DNA of 37,830 nt from a bacterium DOLZORAL124_64_63 (GCA_002747875.1 PDQT01000299.1:1-37830); one strand, 5' to 3'; shown: positions 15,418-24,378, numbered from the stretch's first letter. Notes: generated by a model not told the origin, from the letters alone. Made by a program: numbers and translations.

Positions 15418-16794
15418 ATGTTCGGAAGGATCCGCTTTGCCCACCTGATCGCCCTGTCCGTCCTGCTTTTGACCTCCGGCCTGGCCCTGGCGCAGGACGC
15501 GGAAGTCGTCCCCCCGGAGAAACCGGTCAAGGAAGATATGGGGCGCCCCATTTCTCTTGATGTCCAGGATGCCGACATCCAGACCGTGCTGCGTTCGCTG
15601 AGCAGTTTCAGCGGCAGCAACATCGTGGCCAGTCCTCGCGTGGAGGGCAAGGTCACGGTGCGTCTGGATCAGGTGCCCTGGAAGGAAGCTCTGGGGGTTA
15701 TCCTCAGGGCCCACAGCTTCGGCTACGTGGAAGAGGAAGGTGTCATCCGCATCGACACTTCCGAGGAGTTGCGGGAAGAGCAGCTGGCCCACCAGCGCGC
15801 CCGCAAGCAGGTCGAGGAACTCAGCATCCTGGACCTGGGGCTGGTGCCTTTGAAATACGCCAACGCCGACGAGGTGAGGGACGCCCTGGAGAAGATGCTG
15901 ACCGATCGCGGCAACATCGACGTGGACGTGCGCACCAACAGCCTGCTGATCAACGACGTGTCCGATCGTGTGGCCCTGATCAGCGAAATGGCCCGCCAGT
16001 TGGACAGCCGCACCCCGCAGGTGGAGATCAATGCCCGCCTGGTGGACATGAGCGTCAAGGCCACCCGGGAACTGGGCATCAACTGGGGCCTGGGCAACTT
16101 CCACCCCTCGGGCGCCAACATCGCCGGAGCGGGGACCATCGACAACAAGTTCACCGGCCCGTCGGCCGATGTGCAGGTGGCCACCGTCCAGGACTGGGGC
16201 GAGTTGATGATGCAGGTCCAGGCCCTGGAGAACTCCAACGATGCCCGGCTGATCAGCAACCCGGTCATCACGACCACGGACAACCGCGAGGCCAAGATCC
16301 TGGTGGGACAGAAAATTCCCCTGATCGTTTCCGATGAGGCGGGGAACGCCATCACCCAGCTGACGACCATCGGCATCATGCTGCAGGTCACCCCGCACAT
16401 CAACAGCGAGGACCGCATCACCCTGGACATCCACAACGAGGTGAGCGATCTGTCCAGCCAGGCCACGGTGCAGGGCGGCGTGATCATCAACACCTCCGAA
16501 TCGGACACCCGGGTGCTGGTGGCCAACGGTGAGACCGCCATCGTCGGCGGACTGATCCGTAAGGTGGAGAGCCAGCTGGAGAGCGGCGTGCCCGTGCTCA
16601 AGGACCTGCCTCTGCTGGGCGCCCTCTTCAAGCACAGCGGCACCACCCACGATGACCGCGAGCTGGTGGTGTTTGTGACCCCGCGCATCGTCACCGACGA
16701 GTACATCGGGCGCCAGACCCTGACTCCGGACAGCGAAGTGACCTATTCTCCCGAATACTTCGAGGAAATGCCGGTCGAAGACGTCTTGCGGTAG
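15418..16794 (+). CDS. pilQ: Type IV pilus secretin PilQ (short form)
   Basis: Outer-membrane channel through which the pilus exits. The 458 residues start with a signal peptide (about 1-25, ALSVLLLTSGLALA). They continue with a short N0/STN-like domain (ISLDVQDADIQTVLRSLSSFSGSNIVASP), one secretin N domain (VPLKYANADEVRDALEKMLT) and the secretin beta-barrel domain, ending with VPVLKDLPLLGALFKHSG and ELVVFVTPRIV. It lacks the peptidoglycan-binding AMIN domains that make many PilQ proteins 700-900 residues long. It is the last gene of pilMNOPQ and is followed by a strong stem-loop. Confidence 0.93.
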   Translation: MFGRIRFAHLIALSVLLLTSGLALAQDAEVVPPEKPVKEDMGRPISLDVQDADIQTVLRSLSSFSGSNIVASPRVEGKVTVRLDQVPWKEALGVILRAHSFGYVEEEGVIRIDTSEELREEQLAHQRARKQVEELSILDLGLVPLKYANADEVRDALEKMLTDRGNIDVDVRTNSLLINDVSDRVALISEMARQLDSRTPQVEINARLVDMSVKATRELGINWGLGNFHPSGANIAGAGTIDNKFTGPSADVQVATVQDWGELMMQVQALENSNDARLISNPVITTTDNREAKILVGQKIPLIVSDEAGNAITQLTTIGIMLQVTPHINSEDRITLDIHNEVSDLSSQATVQGGVIINTSESDTRVLVANGETAIVGGLIRKVESQLESGVPVLKDLPLLGALFKHSGTTHDDRELVVFVTPRIVTDEYIGRQTLTPDSEVTYSPEYFEEMPVEDVLR

Positions 16795-16822
16795 CCGCGA
16801 CCGGAAAGACGAAGTGCACACC

Positions 16823-16858
16823 CAGCGCCCTCCCGCATTGCCAGGCGGGGGGGCGCTG
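16823..16858 (+). terminator. Stem-loop terminator after pilQ
   Basis: A 14-bp stem (CAGCGCCCTCCCGC with GCGGGGGGGCGCTG, one G-T pair) closes an 8-base loop, 28 bases after the pilQ stop. There is no clear T-run after it (TATTACTG), so termination may be partial or Rho-assisted. It may also protect the transcript end. Confidence 0.6.
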
Positions 16859-16874
16859 TATTACTGTACCGGAC

Positions 16875-17408
16875 ATGTGGATATCGTTTGTGGGATTCAT
16901 GGCCAGCGGCAAGAGCTCGGTGGCGGCCCGTCTGGAGGCCGGCACCCGGCGCCCGCGTGTATCCCTTGATGAGCTGATAGAAGAGCGTGCCGGTCGCAGC
17001 ATCGCTTCCATCTTTGCCGCCGAGGGCCTGGCGTCCTTCCGCCGGCGGGAATTGGAGGCGCTGCAAAGTCTGGATCCCGACCGCAATCTGCTGGTGGATA
17101 CCGGCGGTGGCATCGTGGAGACCGAGGCGGCGGTGGCTCGACTCCGCGCCAACGGCGTGGTCATTTGGCTGGACTGCGGCTGGGAAGATGTACGCGCCCG
17201 GCTCAAGGAAGGCCCCGCGGGGGTGCGCCCTCTGGTGCAGCAACTGGGCTGGGCGGGGCTGGAAGAGCTGTTCCGCCGTCGGCGTCCCCTGTATGCGGCC
17301 GCCGCCGATTTCCGTCTGAACGCCACCGGGGATCTGGAAGGACTGGGCCGCGCCGCCATGCACCGCAGCCTTGTCTGGCAGCGGCAACGGGAAAGGCGGG
17401 GCGCGTGA
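16875..17408 (+). CDS. aroK: Shikimate kinase
   Basis: Cytoplasmic enzyme that phosphorylates shikimate at the 3-OH, the fifth step of chorismate (aromatic amino acid) synthesis. The 177 residues carry P-loop GFMASGKSS at 7-15, the shikimate-binding Asp32 in SLDELIEERAG, the Arg cluster FRRRE (55-59), the GGG motif in DTGGGIV (75-81) and a lid arginine in VRPLV. ATG 16875 has no clear ribosome site, and a weak promoter-like pair lies just upstream (see findings). Its stop overlaps the rsmD start (GTGA). Confidence 0.88.
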   Translation: MWISFVGFMASGKSSVAARLEAGTRRPRVSLDELIEERAGRSIASIFAAEGLASFRRRELEALQSLDPDRNLLVDTGGGIVETEAAVARLRANGVVIWLDCGWEDVRARLKEGPAGVRPLVQQLGWAGLEELFRRRRPLYAAAADFRLNATGDLEGLGRAAMHRSLVWQRQRERRGA

Positions 17409-17968
17409 GGGTTATCTCCGGGCAGTGGCGGGGAAGGCGCCTGCTTTCTCCCGCGGGGGATGCGGTGAGGCCCACCACCGACCGCGTCAAAGAGGCCATG
17501 TTCTCCATCCTGGGGCCCCGCATCCGGGAGGCGGCGGTGCTGGACCTTTGCTGCGGCTCCGGCGGCCTGGGTATCGAGGCCCTCAGCCGGGGCGCCCGAC
17601 AGGTGGCCTTCGTGGATCGGGATCGGAGCAGCCTGCTGCTGGCGGGGCGCAACCTGGCCGCCTGCGGCGCGCGGGAAGACACCTACCAGCTGGTGACCGC
17701 GGACGCGGTGGATCACTTCCAGCAGGCTCTGCCGCGCCTTGCGGGTGCCGACGAGCCGTGGATCCTGCTGGCCGACCCGCCTTACCGGACGGAGTCGGCC
17801 GGCCGATTGGTGGCGGCGCTGCTGGCCGGGAACCCCGGGCCGGGTTTCCGTGCGGCCGTCATCGAGCACGACGACGGCAAGCTGGTGGAGGAAGCTTCCG
17901 GGGGCCCCTGGCGGATCCGCAACCGCCGCTACGGCAAGACCATCCTGACGGTGCTGGAAAGAGGTTAG
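17405..17968 (+). CDS. rsmD: 16S rRNA (guanine966-N2)-methyltransferase RsmD
   Basis: SAM-dependent methyltransferase acting on G966 of 16S rRNA in the 30S subunit. I take GTG 17405, overlapping the aroK stop, which gives 187 residues; the ORF-track start at 17165 lies inside aroK. The family N-terminus MRVISGQWRGRRLLSP and RPTTDRVKEAMFSIL are present, followed by SAM motif I VLDLCCGSGGLGIEALSRGA and catalytic motif ADPPY. rsmD next to coaD is a common pairing, here with a 2-base gap. Confidence 0.93.
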   Translation: MRVISGQWRGRRLLSPAGDAVRPTTDRVKEAMFSILGPRIREAAVLDLCCGSGGLGIEALSRGARQVAFVDRDRSSLLLAGRNLAACGAREDTYQLVTADAVDHFQQALPRLAGADEPWILLADPPYRTESAGRLVAALLAGNPGPGFRAAVIEHDDGKLVEEASGGPWRIRNRRYGKTILTVLERG

Positions 17969-17970
17969 TC

Positions 17971-18447
17971 ATGGAAAAGCACGTGCTGTATCCCGGTTCC
18001 TTCGATCCGGTGACCCTGGGACATCTGGATATCCTGGAGAGGGGAGCGGCCATCTTTGACCGCATCACCGTGGTGGTGGCTGAATACGGCAAGGCCGATC
18101 TGCTGGATGTGGACACGCGGGTGCGCCTGTTCCGGGAATCGGTGACGCACCTGCCCAACGTGAGGGTGGAGCCTTTCTCGGGGTTGCTGGTGGACGAGGT
18201 CCGGCAGCGCGGGGCCATGGCCGTCTTGCGGGGGATCCGCAACAACACCGACTACGAACACGAATCCGCCCTGGCCGGGGTGAACGCCCTGCTGGATGCG
18301 GAGGTGGAGTACCTTTACCTGCTGGCCCGCCCCGGCATGGTTTCCGTCAGCAGCACTCTGGTGCGCGACGTGATCAAGCACCAGGGGCCCCTGGAGCGGC
18401 TGGTGCCCGCTCCGGTCATCCGTTTCCTGAGCAAGGCTCAAGGCTGA
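17971..18447 (+). CDS. coaD: Phosphopantetheine adenylyltransferase
   Basis: Transfers AMP from ATP to 4'-phosphopantetheine, the penultimate step of coenzyme A synthesis. ATG 17971 gives 158 residues, normal for CoaD. The nucleotidyltransferase motif YPGSFDPVTLGHLDIL (TxGH) is at the N-terminus and the second motif VSSTLVRDVIKH near the C-terminus; RGIRNNTDYEHE is also family-typical. The ORF-track start at 17371 overlaps rsmD and is rejected. It follows rsmD directly. Confidence 0.95.
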   Translation: MEKHVLYPGSFDPVTLGHLDILERGAAIFDRITVVVAEYGKADLLDVDTRVRLFRESVTHLPNVRVEPFSGLLVDEVRQRGAMAVLRGIRNNTDYEHESALAGVNALLDAEVEYLYLLARPGMVSVSSTLVRDVIKHQGPLERLVPAPVIRFLSKAQG

Positions 18448-18473
18448 GAGCCGTTTCCCGAAAGGATCCGCCC

Positions 18474-19490
18474 GTGTTTCTGGATATCGCCACCATCACC
18501 CTGGAAAGCGGCCGTGGCGGCGATGGCTGCGTCAGCACCCGCCGCGAGAAATTTGTTTCCAAGGGCGGGCCCGACGGCGGCAACGGGGGGCAGGGGGGCT
18601 CGGTCTATCTGGAGGCCTCCAAGGACCTCAGCACCCTGCTGGATTTCCGCTACCGGCGCACCTACCGGGCCGGTGCCGGCAAACCCGGCGGGGGACAGCG
18701 CATGACCGGGGCCGACGGCGAGAGCATCGTCCTGAAGGTCCCCTGCGGCACCAGCGTGCTGCTGGCCGAGGACGGGCGCCTGCTGGGCGATCTGCTGGAA
18801 GACGGCCAACGCCTGCGGGTGGCCCCGGGCGGCCGGGGCGGCAAGGGCAATTGGGAGTTCCGCAACCCCCGCAACCAGACGCCCATGAAGGCCACCGAAG
18901 GCCAGGAGGGCCGGGTGGTGGAAGTCCGTCTGGAGCTGAAGCTGATCGCCGATATCGGCCTGGTGGGCGAGCCCAACGCCGGCAAAAGCACCCTGCTGTC
19001 GGCCATCACCGCGGCGCGACCCAAGGTGGCGGACTACCCCTTCACCACCCTGGTGCCCAACCTGGGGATCGTGGACCTGGGGGATTTCAGCAGTTGCACC
19101 ATGGCCGACATCCCCGGTCTGATCGAAGGCGCGGCCGAAGGCAAGGGCCTGGGGCACGAGTTCCTGCGGCACGTGGAGCGCACGCGGGCCCTGCTCTTGC
19201 TTGTGGATCCCACCTACGAGTCGCCGCGCCGGGCTCTGGACGTGCTGCGGGCGGAGCTGGTCCGCCACGGCAACCGCCTGGCCGAACTGCCCTTCGCCGT
19301 GGTCGTCACGAAGCAGGATGTCCTGGCTCCGGAGCGCAGCGCCGAGGTCATGGCCGAAGCCCGCGCCTGGTGCGAGGAACACGGCGGTGTCCAGACGCTG
19401 CAGATCTCCTCGGTGGCCCGCAAGGGGCTGGAACCCTTGCGCCACCTTATCCGGCGGCTTTATCGCGCGGATTCCACGCCGGAGTCCTGA
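18474..19490 (+). CDS. obgE: GTPase Obg/CgtA
   Basis: Essential ribosome-associated GTPase involved in 50S assembly and the stringent response. The 338 residues have the glycine-rich Obg fold (1-158, with GGDGCVSTRREKF and GGPDGGNGGQGGSV). The G domain follows, with G1 GEPNAGKST (165-173), switch region YPFTTLVPNLG, G3 DIPGLIEGA and G4 TKQD. The C-terminal OCT domain of some Gram-positive homologues is absent, as is usual elsewhere. The start is GTG 18474 with AAAGGA upstream. Confidence 0.95.
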   Translation: MFLDIATITLESGRGGDGCVSTRREKFVSKGGPDGGNGGQGGSVYLEASKDLSTLLDFRYRRTYRAGAGKPGGGQRMTGADGESIVLKVPCGTSVLLAEDGRLLGDLLEDGQRLRVAPGGRGGKGNWEFRNPRNQTPMKATEGQEGRVVEVRLELKLIADIGLVGEPNAGKSTLLSAITAARPKVADYPFTTLVPNLGIVDLGDFSSCTMADIPGLIEGAAEGKGLGHEFLRHVERTRALLLLVDPTYESPRRALDVLRAELVRHGNRLAELPFAVVVTKQDVLAPERSAEVMAEARAWCEEHGGVQTLQISSVARKGLEPLRHLIRRLYRADSTPES

Positions 19491-19523
19491 CCCGTTCATC
19501 CGCCTCCCGGATCGGCGGTCGCC

Positions 19524-20432
19524 ATGGTGCGTACCCGTGTGGGGGGCACTGCCCCCGTCCGTGTCCTGAATCCCGAACACGCTCACTGGCCTCCCCTGTG
19601 GAAGCAGCTGACGGACCCGCCGCCGGCTGTCAACGCGCAGGGACAGAGCGCCTGTCTGGGGCTCCCCGCCGTGGCCATCGTGGGCACCCGCCGGGCCACC
19701 TTGCGCGGCATGGCTTTTGCCCGCGCCCTGGCCGCGGCCCTGGCCGTGCGGGGCTGGTGCGTGGTCAGCGGCCTGGCTCTGGGGATCGATGCCGCCGCCC
19801 ACCGCGGCGCCCTGGAAGCGGGGGGGGCCACCGTCGCGGTCATGGGCACGGGCCTGGGCCGCATCTACCCGGCGGTGCACGCGGATCTGCGCCGTCAGAT
19901 CGAGCAACAGGGCTGCGTGCTGACGGAATTCGCGACCGATGTGGGGCCGCGCAGACACCATTTCCCGCGCCGGAACCGCCTGATCGCCGGCCTGGTGCGG
20001 GGCGTGGTGGTGGTGGAGGCGCCCGCGCGCAGCGGGGCCCTGCTGACGGCGCAGATGGCCCTGGATGTTGATCGTGAGGTCTTTGCCGTGCCCGGCCCCG
20101 TGGACCTGGAAACCAGCCGGGGGTGCCACCATCTGCTGCGCGAAGGGGCCCATCTGGTGGAAAACGCCGAGGATGTGGTCCAGGTTCTGGGCGCTCCGGG
20201 CAAAGAGGGAGGAGGCGGGGTGGCGCCGGGCGTGCGCGGTCCGGCAGCGGGATCGGCGGCCCGCTGGATCCTGGACCGGCTGGATTTCGATGGCGTGCCC
20301 CGGAACCGTTTGCGTTCCCGTTTCCAGGGCAGCGAGGAAATGTGGTGCGAAGGTCTGCTGGCCCTGGAAATAGCCGGCCTGATTCGGCGGTTGCCCGGCG
20401 ATCGCCTGGCCCGTACGATATGGCGCGTCTGA
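19524..20432 (+). CDS. dprA: DNA-processing protein DprA
   Basis: Binds incoming single-stranded DNA and loads RecA during natural transformation. The 302 residues contain the Rossmann-like core with VAIVGTRRATLRGMAFARALA, VVSGLALGIDAAAHRGAL, VMGTGLGRIYP, HHFPRRNRLIAGL and VVVEAPARSGALLTAQMAL. A C-terminal winged-helix domain (about 240-302, ARWILDRLDFDGVPRN...) follows. The protein is shorter than many DprA (about 360 residues) because the N-terminal SAM-like domain is missing. No clear ribosome site precedes ATG 19524. The type IV pilus locus nearby makes competence plausible. Confidence 0.92.
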   Translation: MVRTRVGGTAPVRVLNPEHAHWPPLWKQLTDPPPAVNAQGQSACLGLPAVAIVGTRRATLRGMAFARALAAALAVRGWCVVSGLALGIDAAAHRGALEAGGATVAVMGTGLGRIYPAVHADLRRQIEQQGCVLTEFATDVGPRRHHFPRRNRLIAGLVRGVVVVEAPARSGALLTAQMALDVDREVFAVPGPVDLETSRGCHHLLREGAHLVENAEDVVQVLGAPGKEGGGGVAPGVRGPAAGSAARWILDRLDFDGVPRNRLRSRFQGSEEMWCEGLLALEIAGLIRRLPGDRLARTIWRV

Positions 20433-20510
20433 ACTGTTCGTAACAAATGGCCGGCTTGGGCCGTATGGCCCTCATGTCGTTGCCCGTCAACCCATTCCAG
20501 GAGATATTCC

Positions 20511-21452
20511 GTGATCGAGGTTCAGGATCTGGTCAAGAAATATGGCGCGCAACGCGCCGTGGACGGCATCAGTTTCTCGGTGGTCCGGGGCGAGCTTTTC
20601 GGCCTGCTGGGCCCCAATGGCGCCGGCAAGACCACCACCATCAGCACCCTGGCCACCCTGCTGAAACCGGACGGCGGCCGGGCTCTCATCGGGGGGCACG
20701 ATGTGGCGGCCGAGCCGGGAGCCGCGCGCCGGCTGCTGGGCATGGTGCCCCAGGAAATCGCCCTGTACAAGGACCTGAACGCCCGGGACAACCTGCGCTT
20801 CTGGGGAGAGCTGTACGGTCTGTCGGGCCGGGGGCTGGAGCGGCGTATCGCCGAGTTGCTGGACATGACCAGCCTCAGCGAGCACGCCACCCAGAAGGTG
20901 GCCACCTTCAGCGGGGGCATGCAGCGGCGCCTGAACATGGCCGCGGGCCTGGTGCACAGCCCGGAGGTGCTTTTCCTGGATGAGCCCACGGTGGGCATCG
21001 ACGCCCAGGCCCGCAGCCGGCTGCTGGAACTTGTCCGGCAACTGGCCGATGCCGGCCTGACGGTCATCTACACCACCCATTATCTGGAGGAGGCGGAGCA
21101 GCTTTGCGACCGTATCGGCGTCATCGACAAGGGGCGCATGGTGGCCTTGGGGGACAAGGAGGAGTTGATCGCGCAGGTGGGGCATCATGATCGGGTCCGT
21201 TTCCACCTGCCGGAGGATCGCCAGACGGAACTGTCGGGCGCCGCGACGGCCTGGCCCGGGTACCAGGGCCTGTCCCGCAAACGGGGCAAGGCCGTGCTGG
21301 AGGTCCGGGATGGAGCCGCCGTTCTGCCGGCGCTGCAGGGCTGGCTCCAGGAACGCCATCTGGATCTTGAACAACTGGAGATCGAGCGTCCCAACCTGGA
21401 AAGCCTTTACCTGAATCTGACGGGCAAGGGGTTGAGGGAGGGTGTTAAGTGA
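20511..21452 (+). CDS. ABC exporter ATP-binding protein
   Basis: ATPase of an ABC-2 type exporter (DrrA/NatA/CcmA-like family). The 313 residues have Walker A LLGPNGAGKTTT, the Q-loop in VPQEIALYKDL, signature FSGGMQRRLNMAAGL, Walker B VLFLDEPTVGID and switch His in TTHYLEEAEQLCD. A C-terminal domain of about 90 residues follows. GTG 20511 has AGGAG nine bases upstream. It overlaps the first permease by four bases. This one-ATPase, two-permease layout is seen in drug and lipopeptide exporters; the substrate is not evident. Confidence 0.9.
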   Translation: MIEVQDLVKKYGAQRAVDGISFSVVRGELFGLLGPNGAGKTTTISTLATLLKPDGGRALIGGHDVAAEPGAARRLLGMVPQEIALYKDLNARDNLRFWGELYGLSGRGLERRIAELLDMTSLSEHATQKVATFSGGMQRRLNMAAGLVHSPEVLFLDEPTVGIDAQARSRLLELVRQLADAGLTVIYTTHYLEEAEQLCDRIGVIDKGRMVALGDKEELIAQVGHHDRVRFHLPEDRQTELSGAATAWPGYQGLSRKRGKAVLEVRDGAAVLPALQGWLQERHLDLEQLEIERPNLESLYLNLTGKGLREGVK

Positions 21453-22792
21453 GCCCTCTCATAGCGCTGTTCAGAAAAGATTTGCGGCGTTTTTTGAATG
21501 ACCGTCGAGCCCTGGCCGTGCACATCACCCTGCCCTTCTTGCTGACGCTGATCATGGGGCTCAGTTTCGGGGGCGGCATCTTCGGCGGAGGCGGAGGGAT
21601 CAGCGCCATCCCGCTGGATCTGGTGGGTGGCGATCTGCCGGAAATGCTCCAGGAAAGCCTGAGCGAGGGCCTGCATGAAAGCGGCTTCTTCACGGTGACC
21701 TGGACCGACAGCCTGACGGCCGACGCCCGTGTGCGCCGGGGCGAGAGCGTGGCCGCCGTGGTTCTGCCGGCCACCCTGCTGGAGGATTGCCTGGCCTTTC
21801 GCCCGATTCGGATCCAGCTCTGGAAGGATCCCAACAGCCATCTCAAGGCCGGGATCGTGCAGCAGATTCTGGAACGCGGCCTGCGGCAGTACCAGGCTGG
21901 AGAAGCCGCTTACCTGGCTCTCTGGCCGGAAGATCAGGAGCCCTATCGCAGCCCGGCCGAAGAGCGAAAGGTCCAGAACCTGCTGGCGGGTGATTTCACC
22001 ACCCTCTGGCGTTCCTGGCGAGATGATCCGGACGATGAGAACTGGACCCGGGCCCGAGAACGCATCACCCGGGGGGTGGACCGTTTCGTGGCGCTGGAAG
22101 GAGCTCTGCGCCGGCCGGTCCTGAGTCTGGAGGTTCACGACAAGGCCCCCGCGGCCGCCGCCGAATCCGGGAACAAGGTGAACTTCTTCAACTATTTCTT
22201 GCCCAGCTTCTCGGTCTTCTTCCTCATGTTCGCGGTGGCGGCCAGCGCCCGGGATCTGCACCGGGAAAAAGGGACCGGCACCCTGCAACGCCAGCTGCTG
22301 GGGCCGGCCGGGCGCCGGGACCTGTTGCTGGGCAAGTGGCTGGCGGCCACGGTCCAGAGCATGGTCATGCTGGTGGTGCTGTACCTGGCGGGCGCCCTGG
22401 CGTTCCAGGTGAATCTGGGACCGGATCTGTTCGCCCTGCCGCTGATGGTCTTTTTCTGCTGCGCGGCGGCGGCGGCCTTCTTCATCTTTCTGGCGCAGCT
22501 GGTGAGCAGCGAGAAGATCATGGACAACCTCAGCACCGTCGTGGTGCTGGTCTCGGCGCTGATCGGCGGCAACATGATCCCCGTGGACCAGATGCCGCGT
22601 TTTTTCCACGTGGTGGGCCGGGTGGGCTTCAACTACTGGGCCAACCTGGGGTTCAGCGACATCATGGTCCGCAACCGGACCCTGTCCGAAAGCCCCGGTC
22701 CCGTGCTGGTGCTGCTGGCGATGACGGTGGGCTACACCCTGCTGAATCTGATGCTGGCGCGGTTGCGTCCCCATAAGGGGGTGTGGTCATGA
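21449..22792 (+). CDS. ABC-2 type permease subunit A
   Basis: The 447 residues have the ABC2_membrane_3 layout: one N-terminal helix (about 27-45), a large extracytoplasmic domain (about 50-245), then five or six helices from about 247 to 435. The LHREKGTGTLQRQLLGPAGRRDLLLGKW loop between the first helices of the core is typical. GTG 21449 overlaps the ATPase stop and the stop overlaps the next permease, so all three genes are co-translated. It should pair with subunit B as a heterodimer. A glycine run (GGGIFGGGGG) follows the first helix. Confidence 0.88.
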   Translation: MSPLIALFRKDLRRFLNDRRALAVHITLPFLLTLIMGLSFGGGIFGGGGGISAIPLDLVGGDLPEMLQESLSEGLHESGFFTVTWTDSLTADARVRRGESVAAVVLPATLLEDCLAFRPIRIQLWKDPNSHLKAGIVQQILERGLRQYQAGEAAYLALWPEDQEPYRSPAEERKVQNLLAGDFTTLWRSWRDDPDDENWTRARERITRGVDRFVALEGALRRPVLSLEVHDKAPAAAAESGNKVNFFNYFLPSFSVFFLMFAVAASARDLHREKGTGTLQRQLLGPAGRRDLLLGKWLAATVQSMVMLVVLYLAGALAFQVNLGPDLFALPLMVFFCCAAAAAFFIFLAQLVSSEKIMDNLSTVVVLVSALIGGNMIPVDQMPRFFHVVGRVGFNYWANLGFSDIMVRNRTLSESPGPVLVLLAMTVGYTLLNLMLARLRPHKGVWS

Positions 22793-24015
22793 ACCCCCGG
22801 ATTATCCTGAGCATGATCCGCCTGCGTCTGTTGCGCGTCCTGCGGGACCCCACTTCCCTGATCTGGTTGCTGCTGATGCCCATGGTCTTCTCTTTGCTCA
22901 TGGGGCAGCTCATGGGCGACTGGAGTCGGGGGAACGCCGACAAGCCCCGCTTCATGGTCTACGATGCCGATGGCGGCGCGGCGTCCGATCGTCTGCTGGC
23001 CCCCCTGTACGACCAGGAGAACTTCCGGCTGGTGCGCGCCGATTCGGTGATCGCGTCCTCGACGGCCCGCCGGCTGGTGGAAAAGGGGCGCATCACGGCC
23101 GCGCTTTTCATTCCCGCCGGGTTCACGGCGGCGGTTGACAGCGGGGCTCCCGTGACCCTGGAGCTACATTACGACAGCGACCGCCTCAGCAGCCAGACGG
23201 TGCGCACCCTGCTGGATGAACGGTTGCTGGAGACCAACGTGCGGGCCGGAGCCGCCACCCTGGTGGCCCCGCCCGGACCGGATGGCCGGCGCCCAGCAGG
23301 GACCAGCCCCGCTTTCGATGAGGCGGTCTTCCAGCACCACTGGCGGCAGCCCCGGATCCAGCTGGAGGCGACCACCCTGGGGCGGCGCGCGGACAGCGGT
23401 CTGAAACTGACCCGTGCCAGCCAGCACGTGGGGCCCAGCTACACCCTCTTATTCGTCATGATGTTCCTGATGCTGTCGGCCAAGGAGCTGGTGGCCGAGC
23501 GGCAGGATCGCACCCTGGCCCGCCTGATGACCAGCCGGGCCACCAGCCTGGATCTGGTGCTGGGCTTCTTCCTGGGCGGTCTGGTGCTGGGGCTGGTCCA
23601 GTCGGGCCTGTTGCTGGCGCTCAACATGCTGCCCCCGTTCCGCGTGGATTACGGGGACAGCGTGCCGGCCCTGGTCCTGGGGGTGCTGCTCTTTGCGGCC
23701 TTCTGCAGCGCGGCCTCCGTGCTGCTGGGATGCCTGGCGCGTAGCGGTGCCCAGGCCGATGGCCTGGGGGTGGCCGTGACCTCGGTCGGCGCCGCTCTGG
23801 GGGGGCTGTGGTGGCCCCTGGAAATCGTGCCGCCGTTCATGCGTCAGCTGGGGCAGGCCCTGCCCACGGGGCAGGCCATCAGCATCTTCCATGACCTGAT
23901 CGGCCGGGGATACGGCGTGGCGGAAGTCTCCGGCTGGCTGCTGGGGCTGCTGGCCTGGTTCGTGGTGGTGCTGGCGCTGGCCGTCTGGCGTCTGCGGCGT
24001 CTGGTGGCGGCCTGA
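22789..24015 (+). CDS. ABC-2 type permease subunit B
   Basis: The 408 residues follow the same plan as subunit A: an N-terminal helix (about 18-36), an extracytoplasmic domain (about 40-210) and a membrane core from about 215 with the ELVAERQDRTLARLMTSRATSLDLVLG loop. ATG 22789 (AAGGGG eight bases upstream, overlapping the previous stop) is preferred over GTG 22783. The final helices (about 345-400) end in a basic tail. It closes the exporter operon; no T-rich terminator is visible in the 51 bases before the convergent gene. Confidence 0.87.
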   Translation: MNPRIILSMIRLRLLRVLRDPTSLIWLLLMPMVFSLLMGQLMGDWSRGNADKPRFMVYDADGGAASDRLLAPLYDQENFRLVRADSVIASSTARRLVEKGRITAALFIPAGFTAAVDSGAPVTLELHYDSDRLSSQTVRTLLDERLLETNVRAGAATLVAPPGPDGRRPAGTSPAFDEAVFQHHWRQPRIQLEATTLGRRADSGLKLTRASQHVGPSYTLLFVMMFLMLSAKELVAERQDRTLARLMTSRATSLDLVLGFFLGGLVLGLVQSGLLLALNMLPPFRVDYGDSVPALVLGVLLFAAFCSAASVLLGCLARSGAQADGLGVAVTSVGAALGGLWWPLEIVPPFMRQLGQALPTGQAISIFHDLIGRGYGVAEVSGWLLGLLAWFVVVLALAVWRLRRLVAA

Positions 24016-24056
24016 GCCGGATCGCACCCCCATTGTGCCGGATCGATGCCGGATCG
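24016..24056. repeat. Three copies of GCCGGATCG between convergent genes
   Basis: GCCGGATCG occurs at 24016-24024, 24037-24045 and 24048-24056, spaced 21 and 11 bases apart, in the short gap between the permease stop and the DUF3467 stop. The function is unknown. It could be chance in GC-rich DNA, a protein site, or remains of terminator arms. Confidence 0.5.
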
Positions 24057-24066
24057 AACCTTGGGC

Positions 24067-24378
24067 CTACTCCTGGTGGAAGCCGATCCCCGGCCCCTCG
24101 TGCCCCTGCTGCCCCTGGAGCTTGATCTCGCCGTGGGTCTGCTCGAAGCGCTCGATATTGGCGCCCAGGTTACGGTGCAGAGCCTTGACGGCCTGGGGCG
24201 TCATGATGATGCGCGCGTGCACCTTGGCCTTGGGTATGCCGGGCACCAGGCGGGCGTGGTCCAGGATGAATTCCGCGGCGCTGGTGCTGATCAGAACCAG
24301 GTTGGAGTAGATTCCCTCGGCCTCTTTCTCGCCAAGGTCCAGGGTGATGCGTTGCGGGTTCTGGGGGGGCTTGTTCAT
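24067..24378 (-). CDS. DUF3467 family protein
   Basis: Small protein of 103 residues and the only - strand gene of the window. It matches the DUF3467 pattern: AEGIYSNLVLISTSAAEFILDHARLVPGIPKAKVHARIIMTPQAVKALHRNLGANIERFEQTHGEIKL. The function is unknown, though the family is widespread in bacteria. ATG 24378 has a good AGGAG ribosome site six bases upstream. The longer + strand ORFs across it (24035, 24046) show no recognisable family and are shadows. The tail (about 15 residues, Gly/His/Gln-rich) looks disordered. Confidence 0.85.
   Translation of the reverse strand: MNKPPQNPQRITLDLGEKEAEGIYSNLVLISTSAAEFILDHARLVPGIPKAKVHARIIMTPQAVKALHRNLGANIERFEQTHGEIKLQGQQGHEGPGIGFHQE

Noticed and set aside
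18438-20153. 571-codon - strand frame opposite obgE and dprA
   Set aside because: Rich in His, Gln, Gly and Ala with no domain; shadow of the two confident genes.
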